The position numbers and the translations under genes were made by a program. Below, piece after piece: positions 1 through 11,592 of a stretch of 64,000 nucleotides of DNA. Source of the stretch: Apiosordaria backusii (taxonomy: Eukaryota; Ascomycota; Sordariomycetes; Sordariales; Lasiosphaeriaceae). The notes under the pieces are model-generated. The model worked only from the letters and a program-made list of their open reading frames with translations, was not told where the DNA came from and made no database searches. The stretch is taken from positions 1,364,001 through 1,428,000 of the forward strand of contig JAUKTV010000002.1 in the NCBI GenBank assembly GCA_030549205.1, written 5' to 3'. Numbering within the stretch: position 1 is the stretch's first letter; the number at the start of each line of letters is the position of its first letter.

Positions 1-1061
1 CGCTTCCACCGAAAGCCGGAAGGCCCATGAGCCAATACGTGCCCGAAGATCCAAGAATACATCACGAACAGCAAGGAAGACCGGGCCCGTCACGCTACGA
101 GACAGCCCCTCCATTACCACCCCAAGCGCCTCACTCACCTCCAGCACCACCGCGCCCATTCCGCCCATCAGCTCAACAGCAGCAGCAACCCCCTCCTCCG
201 GGCGCTCAATATCAGCAACAACCCCCTCTACCAGGCGCTCAATACCAGCACCCACCACCTCCACCCAGTAACTTCTCCCCCGGAACCCCTCAGCCGTCCT
301 ATCTACCCCCTCCCGACCCCCGACAGTCGCTGTCCCCACAACAACAATTCGCCCCCCTCCCCCAACAGCCATGGCAACAGCATCACCAGCCCCAGCAATC
401 ACAACAGCAACCCCCACCCCAAATCCCAGCCCAACAACCACCATCCCCTCAACCGCAACCCAAACGCCCCGTCCCAGACCTCATGGACGCAGACGACCTA
501 ACCCTTCCCCTCCCCTCCAACACCACCGCCCCCCCTCCCCCAATTCCCCCAAATCCAGAAAAAGACGCCCTCCTCCACCAACTAGCCTCAACCCTTTACT
601 CTCTCCGCCAGCAAGCCCGCCAGCAAAACGCGTCCTCCCTGCTAGGCCTCCAAGCCCAGCGGCAAGCCATGCTCGCAGCAGGGAACCGCCTCCAAGCAGA
701 ATCAGCTCAGCTAACCCAGCTTTCGAACCTCTTGACGTCCAATACTTCCATTTTGCAAGATAGCCTCCGAAAAGCTGACGGGGTGATTGAGTCGTCTTCC
801 CGTTTGCCAGAGCCGAATATTGACGGGTTGCTTGTTGCCCCTACGGTGGTGGGTAACCAGCTGTATGACTTGGTAGCTGAGGAGCGGGCGCTGGCGGATG
901 CGATTTTTGTTCTTGGGAGGGCGGTGGAGAGGGGGAGGATTGCCCCGCAGACGTTTGCGCGGTTGACGAGGAGTTTGGCGAGGGAGTGGTATCTCAAGAA
1001 GGCGCTGGTGAGGAAGATTGGGGTTGGGATGGGGTTGTCTACTGCCAGTGTTGGCTACTAA
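1..1061 (+). CDS. VPS23: ESCRT-I subunit Vps23/TSG101 homologue (5' end outside window)
   Basis: The reading frame is open to the left window edge, so the annotated Met at 27 is probably internal and the N-terminal UEV ubiquitin-binding domain lies upstream. What is visible is a long Pro/Gln-rich linker (about residues 15-175 from that Met), then a predicted coiled-coil stretch rich in Gln, Ala and Leu (about 180-250). The C-terminal 'steadiness box' follows (about 265-340), with the conserved elements VGNQLYDLVAEERALADAIF and the terminal Arg/Lys-rich helix. This order is that of Vps23/TSG101, which binds ubiquitinated cargo and Vps28/Vps37 in ESCRT-I at endosomes. The gene converges on the minus-strand gene ending at 1323. 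Family assignment rests on the C-terminal box and the domain order; the UEV domain could not be seen. Confidence 0.85.
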   Translation, partial: LPPKAGRPMSQYVPEDPRIHHEQQGRPGPSRYETAPPLPPQAPHSPPAPPRPFRPSAQQQQQPPPPGAQYQQQPPLPGAQYQHPPPPPSNFSPGTPQPSYLPPPDPRQSLSPQQQFAPLPQQPWQQHHQPQQSQQQPPPQIPAQQPPSPQPQPKRPVPDLMDADDLTLPLPSNTTAPPPPIPPNPEKDALLHQLASTLYSLRQQARQQNASSLLGLQAQRQAMLAAGNRLQAESAQLTQLSNLLTSNTSILQDSLRKADGVIESSSRLPEPNIDGLLVAPTVVGNQLYDLVAEERALADAIFVLGRAVERGRIAPQTFARLTRSLAREWYLKKALVRKIGVGMGLSTASVGY

Positions 1062-1322
1062 CAGGTGTTGTTGTTTTGTTGATAGGTATGATGGGATGAT
1101 ATCAGCCAGACAGATCAGAGCAAGACGAGACAGTTAACAAAACCAGAAACAAAATTGATCTATCATCATCATCTAAGGCTACCGTAATTCCACCCAAAGA
1201 CTACCACTTTTCTTTCTCTCTCTGTCGTCTGTACATATCATGATGCTACCCTTTCTAACAATGCCAAAGATATTCTTTCATCCATCTCTTTTCTTTTCAA
1301 GCTCTCTCTTGCTTCAAAAGAC

Positions 1323-4300
1323 CTACAGTTTAGCCCAATTCGCCTTCCTCTGTCCTCCCTGTCCCTGAGCTGCAAAGTGCTCAGCAGGGGCACTTTGCAC
1401 CGACATCACCCTCTTTCCACCATCCCCCTCTCCAGGACCCCCAGCTCCATCCCCACTATACCCACCATTATTCCCATCCCCCAACCCCCCCTCAACACCC
1501 ACACCACTCTCCTCCCACCTCCTCCAATCCACCACCCTCGACGGCCGCGGATGCTGCAGCCTACAATTCGGCGTCGCAACCACAACATCCCAATCCATGC
1601 CCTCCTTCCTCTCCCTCTCCCTCTCCCGATTATGCTGATGCCCCAAACCCAAAGCTGTACTCCCCTCTCTACTCCTCTGTTGCATCATCTTTCTCGGACT
1701 GATCAAATGCCCCCCTTCATTCTGTACACCACCCTGGGAATGGGAATGGGAATGCCTCGCAGCAGACGAACTCGCCCTTCGCTCCTTCAACCGCCTTGTA
1801 ATCCCCAGCGCTGCCGCCGCTGCTCTCTTGCCCCAACTCAAACTACCGTGTCTACGACTTCCACCATCTTTGACGGCATGAACCAGATCTGGACTCAACA
1901 CCGGCCCGACACCAGCTGATTTCTTCCAACTTTCGCCAGCTTTTTTCCCAAAGGAGGATGGATACAATGGCGAATGATGTTTTTTTCCTGCGCTTGTGAT
2001 AGTTGTCGAGAGGTGGGGACGGGGGAGCTCGATAGCGGATGTGCTAGGGGTGATATGTGCCGGGCTATAATGCGTTGTTGTAGGGCTGAGACTGGTAGTA
2101 GAGGTGGCTTCATGGGTAACACTGGTGATCACAGAAGGCGTGTGATGGTGGTGATGATGACTGAGTCCATAACCGTGGCCATCACCGCCTGAGACCGCAA
2201 CTGGCGCGGTGGTGTTGTGGGCGGAGGTACTGTCAAAAAAGGGGTCTGTCAACGGGGCTGTACCGCCAGTGTGGCTTGTCTCCCAACTGGGCTTTTGCTC
2301 CAAGGCGCCGTAGCTCTTGCGGTCGGGGAGGATGCGGCCCGAAGTTGTGGTGGAAGGGTGGAACAGGGTCGGTTTGGTGTCTATAGTTTTGTTGGCGAGC
2401 TCAGTAGATGAAGGGGGTTGGTAGCTTGGCCGGGGAGGCTGTGCTTCTTTTGGGGCAGAAGTCCTTTGCATTACCAGCGCGCGATCCATGCGTGGAACCT
2501 TCCACATGGTCCCCTTGACAAAAAAGGTCGAGTCTTGCCGAGGAGTGAGAGACAGACCATCTGATTTCGCGGTGGTGTTGGCACGCATGACCCTGCTGCC
2601 GAGAGGTTTTGCCGAAGTATTTGGGCTCAGCGAGACCTCGCCATCCTTCGTTGGCCCCTGCTTGACAACCGCCACGCTGTGTCTTGCTCGGATCGGCAAC
2701 TTGGAGCCCACATCTGCGGCCTTCGACAAGGCATCGCGAGTCTTGCTTTCTTTCCGACCCGTAAGCGACAGTGCTCTAAGGGCGCGAGCCCCGCGGCGCA
2801 ACTCGGGCACCACAGGTCGTTTAGCAGAGTTGCAAGACCGCAGAGCTTTCTGTGATGATCCTTTGCTCTTCTGAGACCCGGTACCTGAGCTTCCAGTTTC
2901 TGGGCGACTGAGGTGCTCGAACATGCCAATTCGGTCTTTCACAGGAGAATCTTTCGTGCGACCTTCTCCTGCTCCATCCTGGGACAATCTACCGTACTGT
3001 GAGGACGAGCCGGTTGACTTTCGGAGTGCTTCGTCTGCCCTGGCCGGAAAAGGGGTCGATCGTCGTGAGGAAGACGCAATGCTGCTCGAGTCTCGGTGTG
3101 TTCTAGCGGCGACGGTTGTTGACACCATAATAGGAAGGCTTGGACCGGACTTGACGGGAAGCGTCTCTCGTCGTGTTCTCCAATATTGCAGAAACGGGGA
3201 GGGCGGTGGCCCTGGTAGAACCCTGCGTCCAACACCAGTATCACTTAGCCGGGCCGCCACCTTCTGTTTAGATTCTTTGGTGGGACTGCCATCTGGTACA
3301 GGTTTGACGGTCGAAATCTTTACCGAGAGTGTTCGAATCTGAAGTAATGGTCTGGATGAACTGCCCTTCAGTTTCCCTCCATGTTCGAATGCCTCTGCAA
3401 GGACTCGTGTGCGTCTTCTATCAATAGGCTCAGTGGCTGGCGCTTGTGTGTGGTCACTGCTGCGTTGCGAAACAGGTCTCCTGGGCGTTTCAGAGTTCGA
3501 CTGCTTGTAGTTCAACTGACGGGGCTGGGGGGAAAAGGTTTCTTCAGAACTCGCCTTTTTAGTTGTGCTTGTACCTTTGCCAGGTTGACTTCCTCTTTGT
3601 GCTTCTTTTGAGAGTGACGACTTGGTTGAAGACAGCCCAGTTTGTCCAGCTCGATCGAAGGCCATGCGCAGATCGGCCACACTGTGTCTGTTTCTCTTGA
3701 CCGTGTTCTCCAACTCGCGCCCAGGATCCATGGATGACTGGCTCTGCGGCTTGCTTCGGGAGTTCCTGGCTGTTGAGGTGTTCCCCCCTGTCTTGAAATC
3801 GGTCTCGCTCGTCCTTGATGCTCTCAGGCTCGCAACAGCTTTGGTGTGCTCGACAAAAACAGGCTTCGAGGAACGAACTGCAGCACGGGTGAGGATGGGC
3901 GACGTGAAAGGATCACCGCTACGCTGTTCAAATATCTTTCGTCTCTCAGAAACAAGCTTGGGGTCCCATCCCTTCCTCTCCCCGGATATGATCCCGCTGT
4001 CTCGCTTCTGCCGTCCATGTTCCTGCTTGAGCTGGAACTGCGTGGAAGGTACCTAGTCTTCCGTAGTCCCCGACTTTTGCTGATGACGAATGATGAAGGG
4101 ACTTGTTTCCAGCCGGGAGGCTTTCTTGACCGGCGAGCTTGACAACGGGTATACCGGCAGATCGTGGAGTTTGAGGTCTGGAGCGGGTGTCGGTGTCCTC
4201 GGGGATACCACCTCGCTATCGGGCCCTGTGGGATCGGAGACTGGGAGTGCGATGCGCGGAGCCTTGGTGAAGGGTGAGCCTTCTGCAAATATAGGCCGAG

Positions 4301-4739
4301 GCTCGGTTCGTGGGCGGGCTCGATTCTGCTTTTGGACGCTGGACACACTGGCTGGTGCCGGTTTCGAGGGGGATACGCCATGTCGAGTGTCTTGGGCATT
4401 AACGTTGCTCACTGCGTCGAGAATTTCGAATTTGGACACCAGGCTGGCAAGACCCGGCGCTGTGGTTCTTGTAGGAGGTGTCAGTTCTAGGAAGGTCTGG
4501 GCTTCCCGTCCGCGATGCATGCTCGGGCGGCGGCTTGTGAGGGTGGGGGTCTCGTGGCTATGGAAGCTCTTTGCTGGAGAGTTGAAAGAGACCTGAGCAC
4601 TAGTGTTACTGTCGCCATGACTTTTGCGTGGTAGTCTAAGAGGCTCTGGCTTGAGCTTGGAGTCGGAGAAGTCCCGTTTGTTGGCTCTTTTTGGCAAACC
4701 GGCATCGTTGAGCGTCAGTGTCGGGATTTCAGATGCCAT
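1323..4739 (-). CDS. Large disordered Ser/Pro-rich protein, function unknown, interrupted by one in-frame TAG
   Basis: Two open stretches lie in the same frame: 4739 down to the TAG at 4053-4055, and 4052 down to 1323. Together they give about 1,130 residues rich in Ser, Thr, Pro, Arg and Lys. There are short ordered-looking motifs such as GLASLVSKFEILDAVSN (about residue 110) and SVADLRMAFDRA just after the Met at 3731, plus a His run and a Gly-rich tail. The start at 4739 (MASEIPTL) is preferred over an upstream Met at 4865 because the extra 42 residues look like untranslated leader. The single TAG between two coding-looking halves is probably removed by a small in-frame intron, but no convincing donor/acceptor pair was found. 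Genuine truncation or two genes is possible. I recognise no enzymatic domain; a scaffold or cytoskeletal role would be a guess. Confidence 0.5.
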
Positions 4740-4927
4740 GTCGCAATAGCTTGTGGTAGAAAGGCTCAGGAGGAACGAAGATAGAGGAAGGTCGATGGAA
4801 GATGTCCAGCAATGGCTCTGTGATGTCGGTGTTCGAAGCAGCGGTTGTGGGTCACAAGGAACCATGTCAGGACCGCTCTTTCTATCCGCAGTTCAGGTAA
4901 CGTCACTTCTATTTTTGCTCGTCCGAC

Positions 4928-6079
4928 TCAAAATGACACCATGGGCAACCTCTTTGCCGCGAAGTAGGTCCAGTAAAACACAGCATTGTCTTGTGATGGA
5001 ATTCCCACCAGATCCTCAGCCAGTGCCGCCAACACCCAGTCAGTATAAAATGCAAAAAGAACACTCAGAGCAAAAACAGCAACTCCCGTGGCCGCCAGAC
5101 AACTGATTCCCACAATCCCGACACACCCTCCACTCCCGCTCATCATCAGCCAGGACAATACCACCACAGCCAACACGATCAACAGAACCACCCCCCCGAA
5201 CACCCCCGTGATGATCCTCAACTGCTGATTCCCCATAATGTGCTTCGACACGATATTCATAATCCCAACAAACCCCACAGCCACCCCCAGCACGTACAAC
5301 GGAACCCAGTACCACACCCTGTGATACCTCCCCTTCAAGCTCGGAAAGTGATACCCATGCCACTCCTCATCGTCACTGTCGTCCTCCTGCTGGGTCAACC
5401 TCACCCTACTTCCGGTCCCCATCGGCGTCTTCAATGGGTAGTAATTCCCAAGATGGACATCTGCAGCCGACGTCCTCGGCCCAGGGCGATCATCGGTCGG
5501 CGTACGCTGGTATGTCGACTCCGGATACTCGTAGTCATACCCACCACCACCATTTCCATACCCAAAATACCCTTGCTCCTCCTCGTTCGTCTCAACAACC
5601 TTGGTCTTCTTCTTCTTCTTCTTCGGCTCATCAAACGTCTCCAGCGCAGCCTGTACCGTCATGCCCGTTAACGTGACTGACAACACCAACTTCCACACTC
5701 CTACCAAGATAAACGGCCATGTCCGTCGACATCTCGCCATTGTCAGCGACGTTAAGACGAGAGTAATCACGAAGCCAACTGCCGCGACCGAGAGGTTGAA
5801 GCGCCGATGCTTCAGGCGCTGCCAGACAAATATTGGGTTGCGCCCTCGGGAGAGCATGTACGCCGTGAAGTAAGTCAGGATGTGACTGGCCATGCCGATG
5901 GCGCCGTACGGGAGGGCGTAGCACTGGATTTGTTCCTGGACTGTCCCGCCGTCTTCGTAGGGGTCTTTGGAGAGCCATTCGCTCAGACTGAAAGCTCGAC
6001 ATGGGGGGACGAGGAGGGATGCGGTGATGGCGACGGGAAGGAAAAAACGCCGTATTGCTATTCTTGACATACTGAACAA
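4928..6079 (-). CDS. Multi-pass membrane protein, function unknown
   Basis: A single-exon 383-residue frame. The N-terminus has a signal-like hydrophobic segment (about 10-30, ending in a PPCRAFS cleavage-like region). It is followed by hydrophobic spans near residues 56-76, 93-113 and 120-146. A charged cytosolic-looking loop (about 150-245) contains a run of six Lys and an acidic DDSDDEE patch. Three more hydrophobic spans follow near 255-276, 285-312 and 320-348. The pattern resembles uncharacterised ascomycete plasma-membrane proteins with two groups of three helices separated by a loop; no transporter signature was recognised. The gene is tandem with the disordered-protein gene (promoter gap about 190 bp) and with the amidase gene upstream. 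Met1 is the natural start; a second Met follows three residues later. Confidence 0.7.
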   Translation of the reverse strand: MFSMSRIAIRRFFLPVAITASLLVPPCRAFSLSEWLSKDPYEDGGTVQEQIQCYALPYGAIGMASHILTYFTAYMLSRGRNPIFVWQRLKHRRFNLSVAAVGFVITLVLTSLTMARCRRTWPFILVGVWKLVLSVTLTGMTVQAALETFDEPKKKKKKTKVVETNEEEQGYFGYGNGGGGYDYEYPESTYQRTPTDDRPGPRTSAADVHLGNYYPLKTPMGTGSRVRLTQQEDDSDDEEWHGYHFPSLKGRYHRVWYWVPLYVLGVAVGFVGIMNIVSKHIMGNQQLRIITGVFGGVVLLIVLAVVVLSWLMMSGSGGCVGIVGISCLAATGVAVFALSVLFAFYTDWVLAALAEDLVGIPSQDNAVFYWTYFAAKRLPMVSF

Positions 6080-6670
6080 TGGATTATAGGAGTAGTCTCA
6101 ATGCAATGTATCGAAACTTGGAGGTGGTGTTGTCTTTAAACAGCAACCACCCAGCCAGCTGAAGTTGGTTGCCTCTTGGCTCCCCTGGGTATTGGTCTTG
6201 GCCTGCATGATGGCGCCAAGGGCTGAGGGGAGAGAGCCTCGTGACGTGGTACCAGAGGTTCAACAAGACTTGTCCAAAGATGGGTGGTGTCCAAAATGCG
6301 GCCAAGCTTTTGCAGGCGTTTCTCGATGTTGCCCTCGCTATTATTCTTAATTTTACTCTCTGGTCATTGAGCAATTCTTGAACACCTACCATCTCAACCA
6401 TTTGCGGAGCATGATAGTGGCCATCTTCACAGCATTCATAAGGCTCTGAAGCAGCGCATGCATAGCCGAAGCCACGGTAGTCGTGGCGTGCCCCACTGGC
6501 GCCAATGGCAATCAACCCGCGCTAAACGACCCGAAGCATTGCGGCACAGCCCCCCTGCGATGGAACAAGTATTGATGGTCTGGGAGGGCCAAGCCCCTTA
6601 TTTTGATGTTTCACTGCTTCGACAACTCTTGATCGGTGCTTTCAAGCTTACCTAGTGGTGACAGTCAATA
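6080..6670. other. Intergenic, no gene seen
   Basis: About 590 bp between the amidase 3' end and the membrane-protein start. Short frames exist on both strands, but none has coding-like composition, splice context or recognisable sequence. It presumably holds the promoter of the membrane-protein gene. Confidence 0.5.
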
Positions 6671-7702
6671 TCATACCTCGGGATAAACATCTCTGTAAAG
6701 CGTCAGCAACCGCTATCGTGACACAAGGGCATAGGGAAAGAAAGAGACTTACGTCCGCCGATTGAGTGGCATCTCCCTCCGCACCTTTGCCAGCAGCTCC
6801 CTATCAATCACAGCTGTGGCAAGCTCCGGCTCTGGGTGTTCCTCCTCGTCATTGTTCTTGATCTCGGCCACGATCCGGCCCCAGGGATCAACAATCATGC
6901 TGTGCCCATAGCTGACCCTCTTCTCATTGTGCCTGCCGACCTGTGCAGCAGCTACAACATATGACTGTGTTTCAATCGCCCTGGCCCTCAACAGCATTTC
7001 CCAATGTGCTTTGCCTGTTGGTACAGTGAAAGCTGACGGATAGGTGATGATCTCTGCGCCCTTTCGTCTCAACGCCAGACTGATCTCGGGAAACCGTAAC
7101 TAATTTCTCCCCGTCAGCAACAACATCAACAGACAATGAACCACGGGGAAGGGAGACAAACATCAAAACAAATCAACGACCCCACCCTCCCCACCCCCTC
7201 CAACTCCCACACCTCCTGCACCTTATCCCCCGCCTCGACAACCTCACTTTCCTTCAACACCGGGCCCCCAGCAATATCAACATCAAACAAATGCACTTTT
7301 TGATACGTGTGCACGATGTGCCCATTCTCATCGATCCAAATGACCGTGTTTCTGATCTTTTTCTTTGGGTCGTCCGTCCAGGAGGGTTCATGAATACCGA
7401 CGTGAATGGGGAGTTTGTGTTTTTGAGCCTCGAGACGGAGGCCAGTGACGAATTCGGATTTGTTGGTGGGGGTGCAGAGGGAGAGGGACTCGGAGGGGGA
7501 GGAGGCGATGTAATCGGTGGCTTCAGGGAGGAAGAGGGCTTTTGCGCCGAGGGAGGCGGCTTTGGAGATGAGAAGGCGGCATTGGGTGAGGTTGTGAGAG
7601 AGGGAGGAGGTGGAGGTTAACTGGCCTATTGCCTGGGGGTGGTGTCAGTTGGTGAGTGCGTGATGAGGGAAATGTGGGTGAGAGACGGACGATGAGGGAC
7701 AT
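6671..7702 (-). CDS. Nitrilase-superfamily amidase (Nit1/Nit2, deaminated-glutathione-amidase type)
   Basis: Four exons read on the minus strand: 7691-7702, 7162-7632, 6753-7099 and 6671-6692 (introns of 58, 62 and 60 bp). The total is exactly 284 codons, 283 residues. The carbon-nitrogen hydrolase triad is visible: Glu41 in FLPEATDY, Lys116 in YQKVHLFDVD and Cys159 in SLICFDLRFPE. The family closes with REMPLNRRTDVYPEV, and this ending is only restored by the last 22-bp exon. Members of this branch hydrolyse the alpha-keto amide formed when aminotransferases act on glutathione (metabolite repair), in cytosol and mitochondria. The first exon encodes only four residues (MSLI). Its donor GTCCGT is weak, so the exact N-terminus is the least certain part. 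Length matches the family (about 275-300). Confidence 0.85.
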
Positions 7703-9091
7703 TCTACTGGAAGCTGTATAAGGAAAAATCACCGAAGAAAAAATGAGTTGGGTGAGTGGTGTCAGCAAATGTCAACGGTGAACGAGATGCAGAGCTTCAG
7801 GAGCAGTGGTGGATGATGAAAGTCGCATGGAGCATCGGGCGCGGTGGGGATTGCACCCCGTTATCGGACTGGTGGGGCCGGGCCGGATAGCGACTTCATC
7901 GGCTCCGGAGCGACATGGCGTCATTTCGTTCAACACCAAACTCGAGACAGCTTAAGAAATTCACCTTCTGGCTTTCAATGTTCCACTTGTCTTGCTCTCT
8001 CGCACTCAGGCTTGGCCTCTCCTGTTGCGGAGGTGTGTCGGAGTATCAAACATCGATTGCAACTTGGCCCTTCAACCGACTCCAGAGTTTGAGTCAAGGA
8101 CATGTAACTTCGACATGCCCCCTTGGCTTGCGGCCATGCAGAACACGGCTGGGACCTATCCCTGAATTATTGCCTGGTTTGCTTCAATATCTTCAACTGA
8201 AGGAAGAGCCGACCAAAGGGTCAACGTTGGCTGCAATCACCTCACCATCGCACCAAGATCATCATTCGACATGGAGTTGTGGCATGCTGGAGCACCAGGC
8301 AGAAACAAAAACCAAATATCCTCTCGCATTTCAATCATCTTCATGAAACATTTTGGAGCGACTCGTCAGTCTTCATCTCCATGGACGTTGAATCAGCTGG
8401 CTGTTGTGAAGCAAAATGTGGGCCCGTGTCAACAACAATGCTAAGAGAAGGTTCAACAACAATCGTAAGAACAGAAAGCCCCAAACACACCATTGCGGCC
8501 GCCACCACGCCCAAGTCAATGGTCTTGCCTTCGCCACCAGACTTTCATTGTCCTTATCTCTGGTAACATTATCCTTTTCCGAACCGCCCCTCTTTGAAGC
8601 CATGCTCAACTCCCAAAATATGACCACGCACCAACCTCGTGGCCTGGGAAGCTCCTGCTCCATTTCCACACATCTGCTTGGGATTGTTTACACGCCAACA
8701 ATCCTAGAAAAGGAGAAATATTTACATACAATATAAACGCCCTATCCACCAGCCATTATTTACTTTGCCATTCACCATCAGCCGTTCTTCTCTCGTCAAA
8801 TACTTTTCCAACATGGTTGTCAAGTTGTTCTTCTTCTCTCACTAAACACCATCACCATCGTGGGCCGCCAGCCAACCCAACCAAGTCTCACAGTCTTTTC
8901 TTTGTCTCGAGGTACCTCCCTCCCGCGTTAACGACCACAACTTTCTTTCCTTCATAAGCTGTGATACCCTCAGCCCAAGGTCAACGTCAAGTCCATCGAC
9001 AAGTGCACGCCTCCACCAAGAGGGCGGAAGATCAAGGAGATCAACCACACCCCGAATACCCCCAACAGCACCACCACCAACCTCCCACAAA
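7703..9091. other. Divergent promoter region between the amidase and the Ste2-type receptor
   Basis: About 1.4 kb without a convincing gene. The last 300 bp before 9092 are pyrimidine-rich with many CCACCA/CACCATCA tracts, a composition common in fungal 5' leaders. Short frames on both strands (for example 8373-8669 minus, 8416-8736 plus) overlap each other and look random. Confidence 0.5.
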
Positions 9092-10525
9092 ATGGCCACC
9101 CCCCCCAACTCCACCTCCGGCCCTCCCCCTCCCAACTTCAACCCCTCCACCCAAACCTTCACCCTCCTCGCCCCCGACGGCCTAACCCCCATCCCCTTGA
9201 CACCCAGCGAAGTCTCCCACATCTACGCCGACGCCTCCTCTCTATCCATCTTGTATGGCTCCCAAATAGGCGCCTGCACAATCATGCTCGCCACCGTCCT
9301 CCTCATGACCCCCCTGCCGCGATTTAAACGCTGGCCCACCATCATCTCCATCTTGTCCCTCGCGCTCAATACCGCCCGCATGCTCCTCCTCGCCATCTTT
9401 TACCCTTCCTCCTGGACTTCCATGACGGCCCTCTTCCTCGGTGATTATTCAGCTGTCTCTCAAACGGACGTCAACATCTCCGTTACTGCTACTTGTCTGT
9501 CGGTTCCAGTCACGATGCTGATCATGGCGGCGCTTTTTGTGCAGGCGTGGTCGATGTTGACGCTGTGGAGGGATATATGGAAGTGGCTAGCGACATTTGT
9601 GAGTTTGGGGTTGGGGTTGGTGACGATTGGGTTTAACTTTGCGGGGAGCGTGATTCAAGCGCAGGGGATAGTGAGGAGTGAGGTGCCGAGGGCGCAAGTG
9701 TGGGTGAGGAAGACGTACCTTGGAATGGTGACGGCGAGTATATGCTGGTTTTGCTTCTTGTTTAATGTCAGGTTGGTGATGCACATGTGGGAGACACGAA
9801 GCATACTGCCCGGGTGGAAGGGGCTAAAAGCGATGGATGTGCTGGTTATTTGCAATGGGGTGTTGATGTTTGTGCCTGGTAAGCTTAGTTACCTTATGTT
9901 CTTTTCTTTGGGTTTTGGGGGGTAGTGCTAACATTGTGGAATAGTGATTTTTGCGGCGTTGGAATTCGCCCAGTTCACCAACTTTGAGTCTGCATCTCTC
10001 ACACAAACATCGGTTATCGTCGTCCTGCCCCTCGGGGTGTTGGTTGCCCAGCGAATAGCCACCTCGCCCTCCCCCTACCGATCCCCAATCGGCACTGGCA
10101 CTGGTGCTACCGGGAGTACCTCCATGAACTCCAACTCGCGTCACCACACCGCCAGCATGGCCACCCAGCGCCCTCTCTTGAGCAGCAACCGCCGAGGCAG
10201 CGCTGCCTCTTGGCAAGCAGGCCCCCATCACAACTCCGGGTTTCAAGGCAAGAACCACGTCGCTGTCTCCGCAGACCAGTACCCCGGAAGGCACAGCAAA
10301 AACGACGACATAATCATGGAAGAAGACAAGCCCATGGTGCAACACCGGGATCCTTTTGCGACTTCGCCTTCGTCCTCGGCGTTTGGGGAGAAGGCAGGTC
10401 TCAAACTGCCAGATCCTGCTGCTCAGAACAACGGTGAGAATGGAGGGGTCTTGGTGGAGAGGGAGGTGCGAGTGGAGAGGGAGACTGGGACTGGAAGCGT
10501 TGTCAGGAAGTCGGACGGCTCGTAG
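9092..10525 (+). CDS. STE2: Ste2-class alpha-pheromone receptor (seven-helix GPCR)
   Basis: Two exons, 9092-9878 and 9945-10525. The 66-bp intron has a GTAAGC donor, a GTGCTAACATT branch region and an AATAG acceptor. The product is 455 residues. Hydrophobic helices lie near 52-74, 81-103, 128-153, 164-186, 209-231, 248-268 and 279-298, with a Ser/Asn-rich cytosolic tail of about 155 residues. Diagnostic features of the class are the extracellular N-terminus, the polar Gln/Gly-containing first helix (YGSQIGACTIML), the conserved Pro in helix 6, and the FESASLTQTSVIVVLPLG segment before and in helix 7. In the sexual cycle and in chemotropic growth such receptors bind the diffusible alpha-type pheromone and signal through a heterotrimeric G protein to the MAP-kinase cascade. 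The Neurospora counterpart is PRE-2. Identification is from topology and the helix 6-7 motif. Confidence 0.9.
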
Positions 10526-11119
10526 AACGGGAGTCTGAAGTCGCTGTGGACGCCGAGGTCGCCTAGGTGGATGGTTTGAGACGGTTGCATGGTAAGGGGT
10601 GGTTTCCTCCCTACATACCCAAGTTATCGGTTTCTTTCTTTGCGAGCAGGAAAGAGTTCTGCAGAACGTGGTGTCCTTTGACTGAGGTGGTAATTACTTT
10701 TTGTTTCATTCTGCTTATTTTCCGTTGCTTGATAGTTGTATCCTTCTCTTCGTTCATGTTTGGCAAAACTGCCCATATCTGTACTTGTACCCACCAGTTG
10801 ATTTTTGTTGATATGAATCAGAGGCTACTATGGCATTTGCGATCTTTCTTAATGTAATGACTTTTTGATGGTCGTCTCGGAGTGAGTGGGTGGGTACCTT
10901 ATTCGTGAAGAAGTGAGGGCATTCCCAGCCCAAACGATGCACCACTTCTGACATCGCGAGTTACCAGAAAAAGTTCCGCCGACTATTAACTACGATGTTG
11001 AGGAATTGATGAAGCATTGCTGAGCTTTATGAGATTCCCGTTTCAACGGTCACGGCAGATTCAATCTGTCGTTGCACCCCAATGTTGAGCCATGAGCCCG
11101 ACATGATTCACCAACAACA
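10526..11119. other. Receptor 3' flank, no gene seen
   Basis: About 590 bp of AT-richer sequence with T runs, consistent with the 3' untranslated region of the receptor gene followed by spacer before the tRNA-Leu gene. No further coding signal was recognised. Confidence 0.45.
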
Positions 11120-11240
11120 GGTTGTTTGGCCGAGCGGTCTAAGGCGGTAGACTCAAGATAAACTTACTATCTTTCCACCCAGTAATGGGAGGTGCATTCT
11201 ACTCTCGAAAGAGGCGTGAGTTCGAATCTCACAGCAATCA
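11120..11240 (+). tRNA. tRNA-Leu(CAA) with a 39-nt intron
   Basis: The acceptor stem GGTTGTT pairs with AGCAATC, with discriminator A at 11240. The D arm is GCCGAGCGGTCTAAGGC, typical of class II Leu tRNA. Anticodon stem GTAGA/TCTAC encloses CTCAAG, giving anticodon CAA. A canonical-position intron occupies about 11158-11196, immediately after the base 3' to the anticodon. The variable arm is long and the T arm reads GTGAGTTCGAATCTCAC. A T-rich tract at 11245-11260 serves as Pol III terminator. Introns in tRNA-Leu(CAA) are common in fungi. Confidence 0.93.
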
Positions 11241-11592
11241 TCACTTTTTATTTTTTTTCTCCAGTCTTATTAGTGGAGATGTCAAATGCTTTTCCGCCGC
11301 CACAGGTGGAGTGTATCTCCTTTTAGGTTTGACTTTGACCACGTTGTAAGCGGAGAATAGAGAGATGCTGCGACAATGAGCTTGAAAGACGGCTTGTCGT
11401 GTTCCTGCAGTCTGCGATGTACTGTACACACTGTCTCTATATCTAAGCACCGTCTCCGTTTTCTTTGCCCCTTCTGTTAGATTGTGAAAGAGTGACGCCC
11501 CTCCCCCTTTGACCAATTACCGTAATATCATTCTAGTCTGGTGTTATTGAAAATGAGTGTCCAGATTTTCCATCTTGTCCCAACCTATCCCA
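11241..11592. other. Spacer between tRNA-Leu and the bHLH gene
   Basis: A T-rich terminator-like tract is followed by about 300 bp that probably contain the 3' untranslated region of the minus-strand bHLH gene. Nothing else was recognised. Confidence 0.4.

Noticed and set aside
371..763. Long Pro-rich plus-strand frame overlapping the Vps23 gene
   Set aside because: Shadow of the C-rich coding strand in another frame.
1377..1919. 180-residue Pro/Thr/His-rich plus-strand frame
   Set aside because: Antisense shadow of the Gly/Ser-rich C-terminus of the minus-strand disordered protein.
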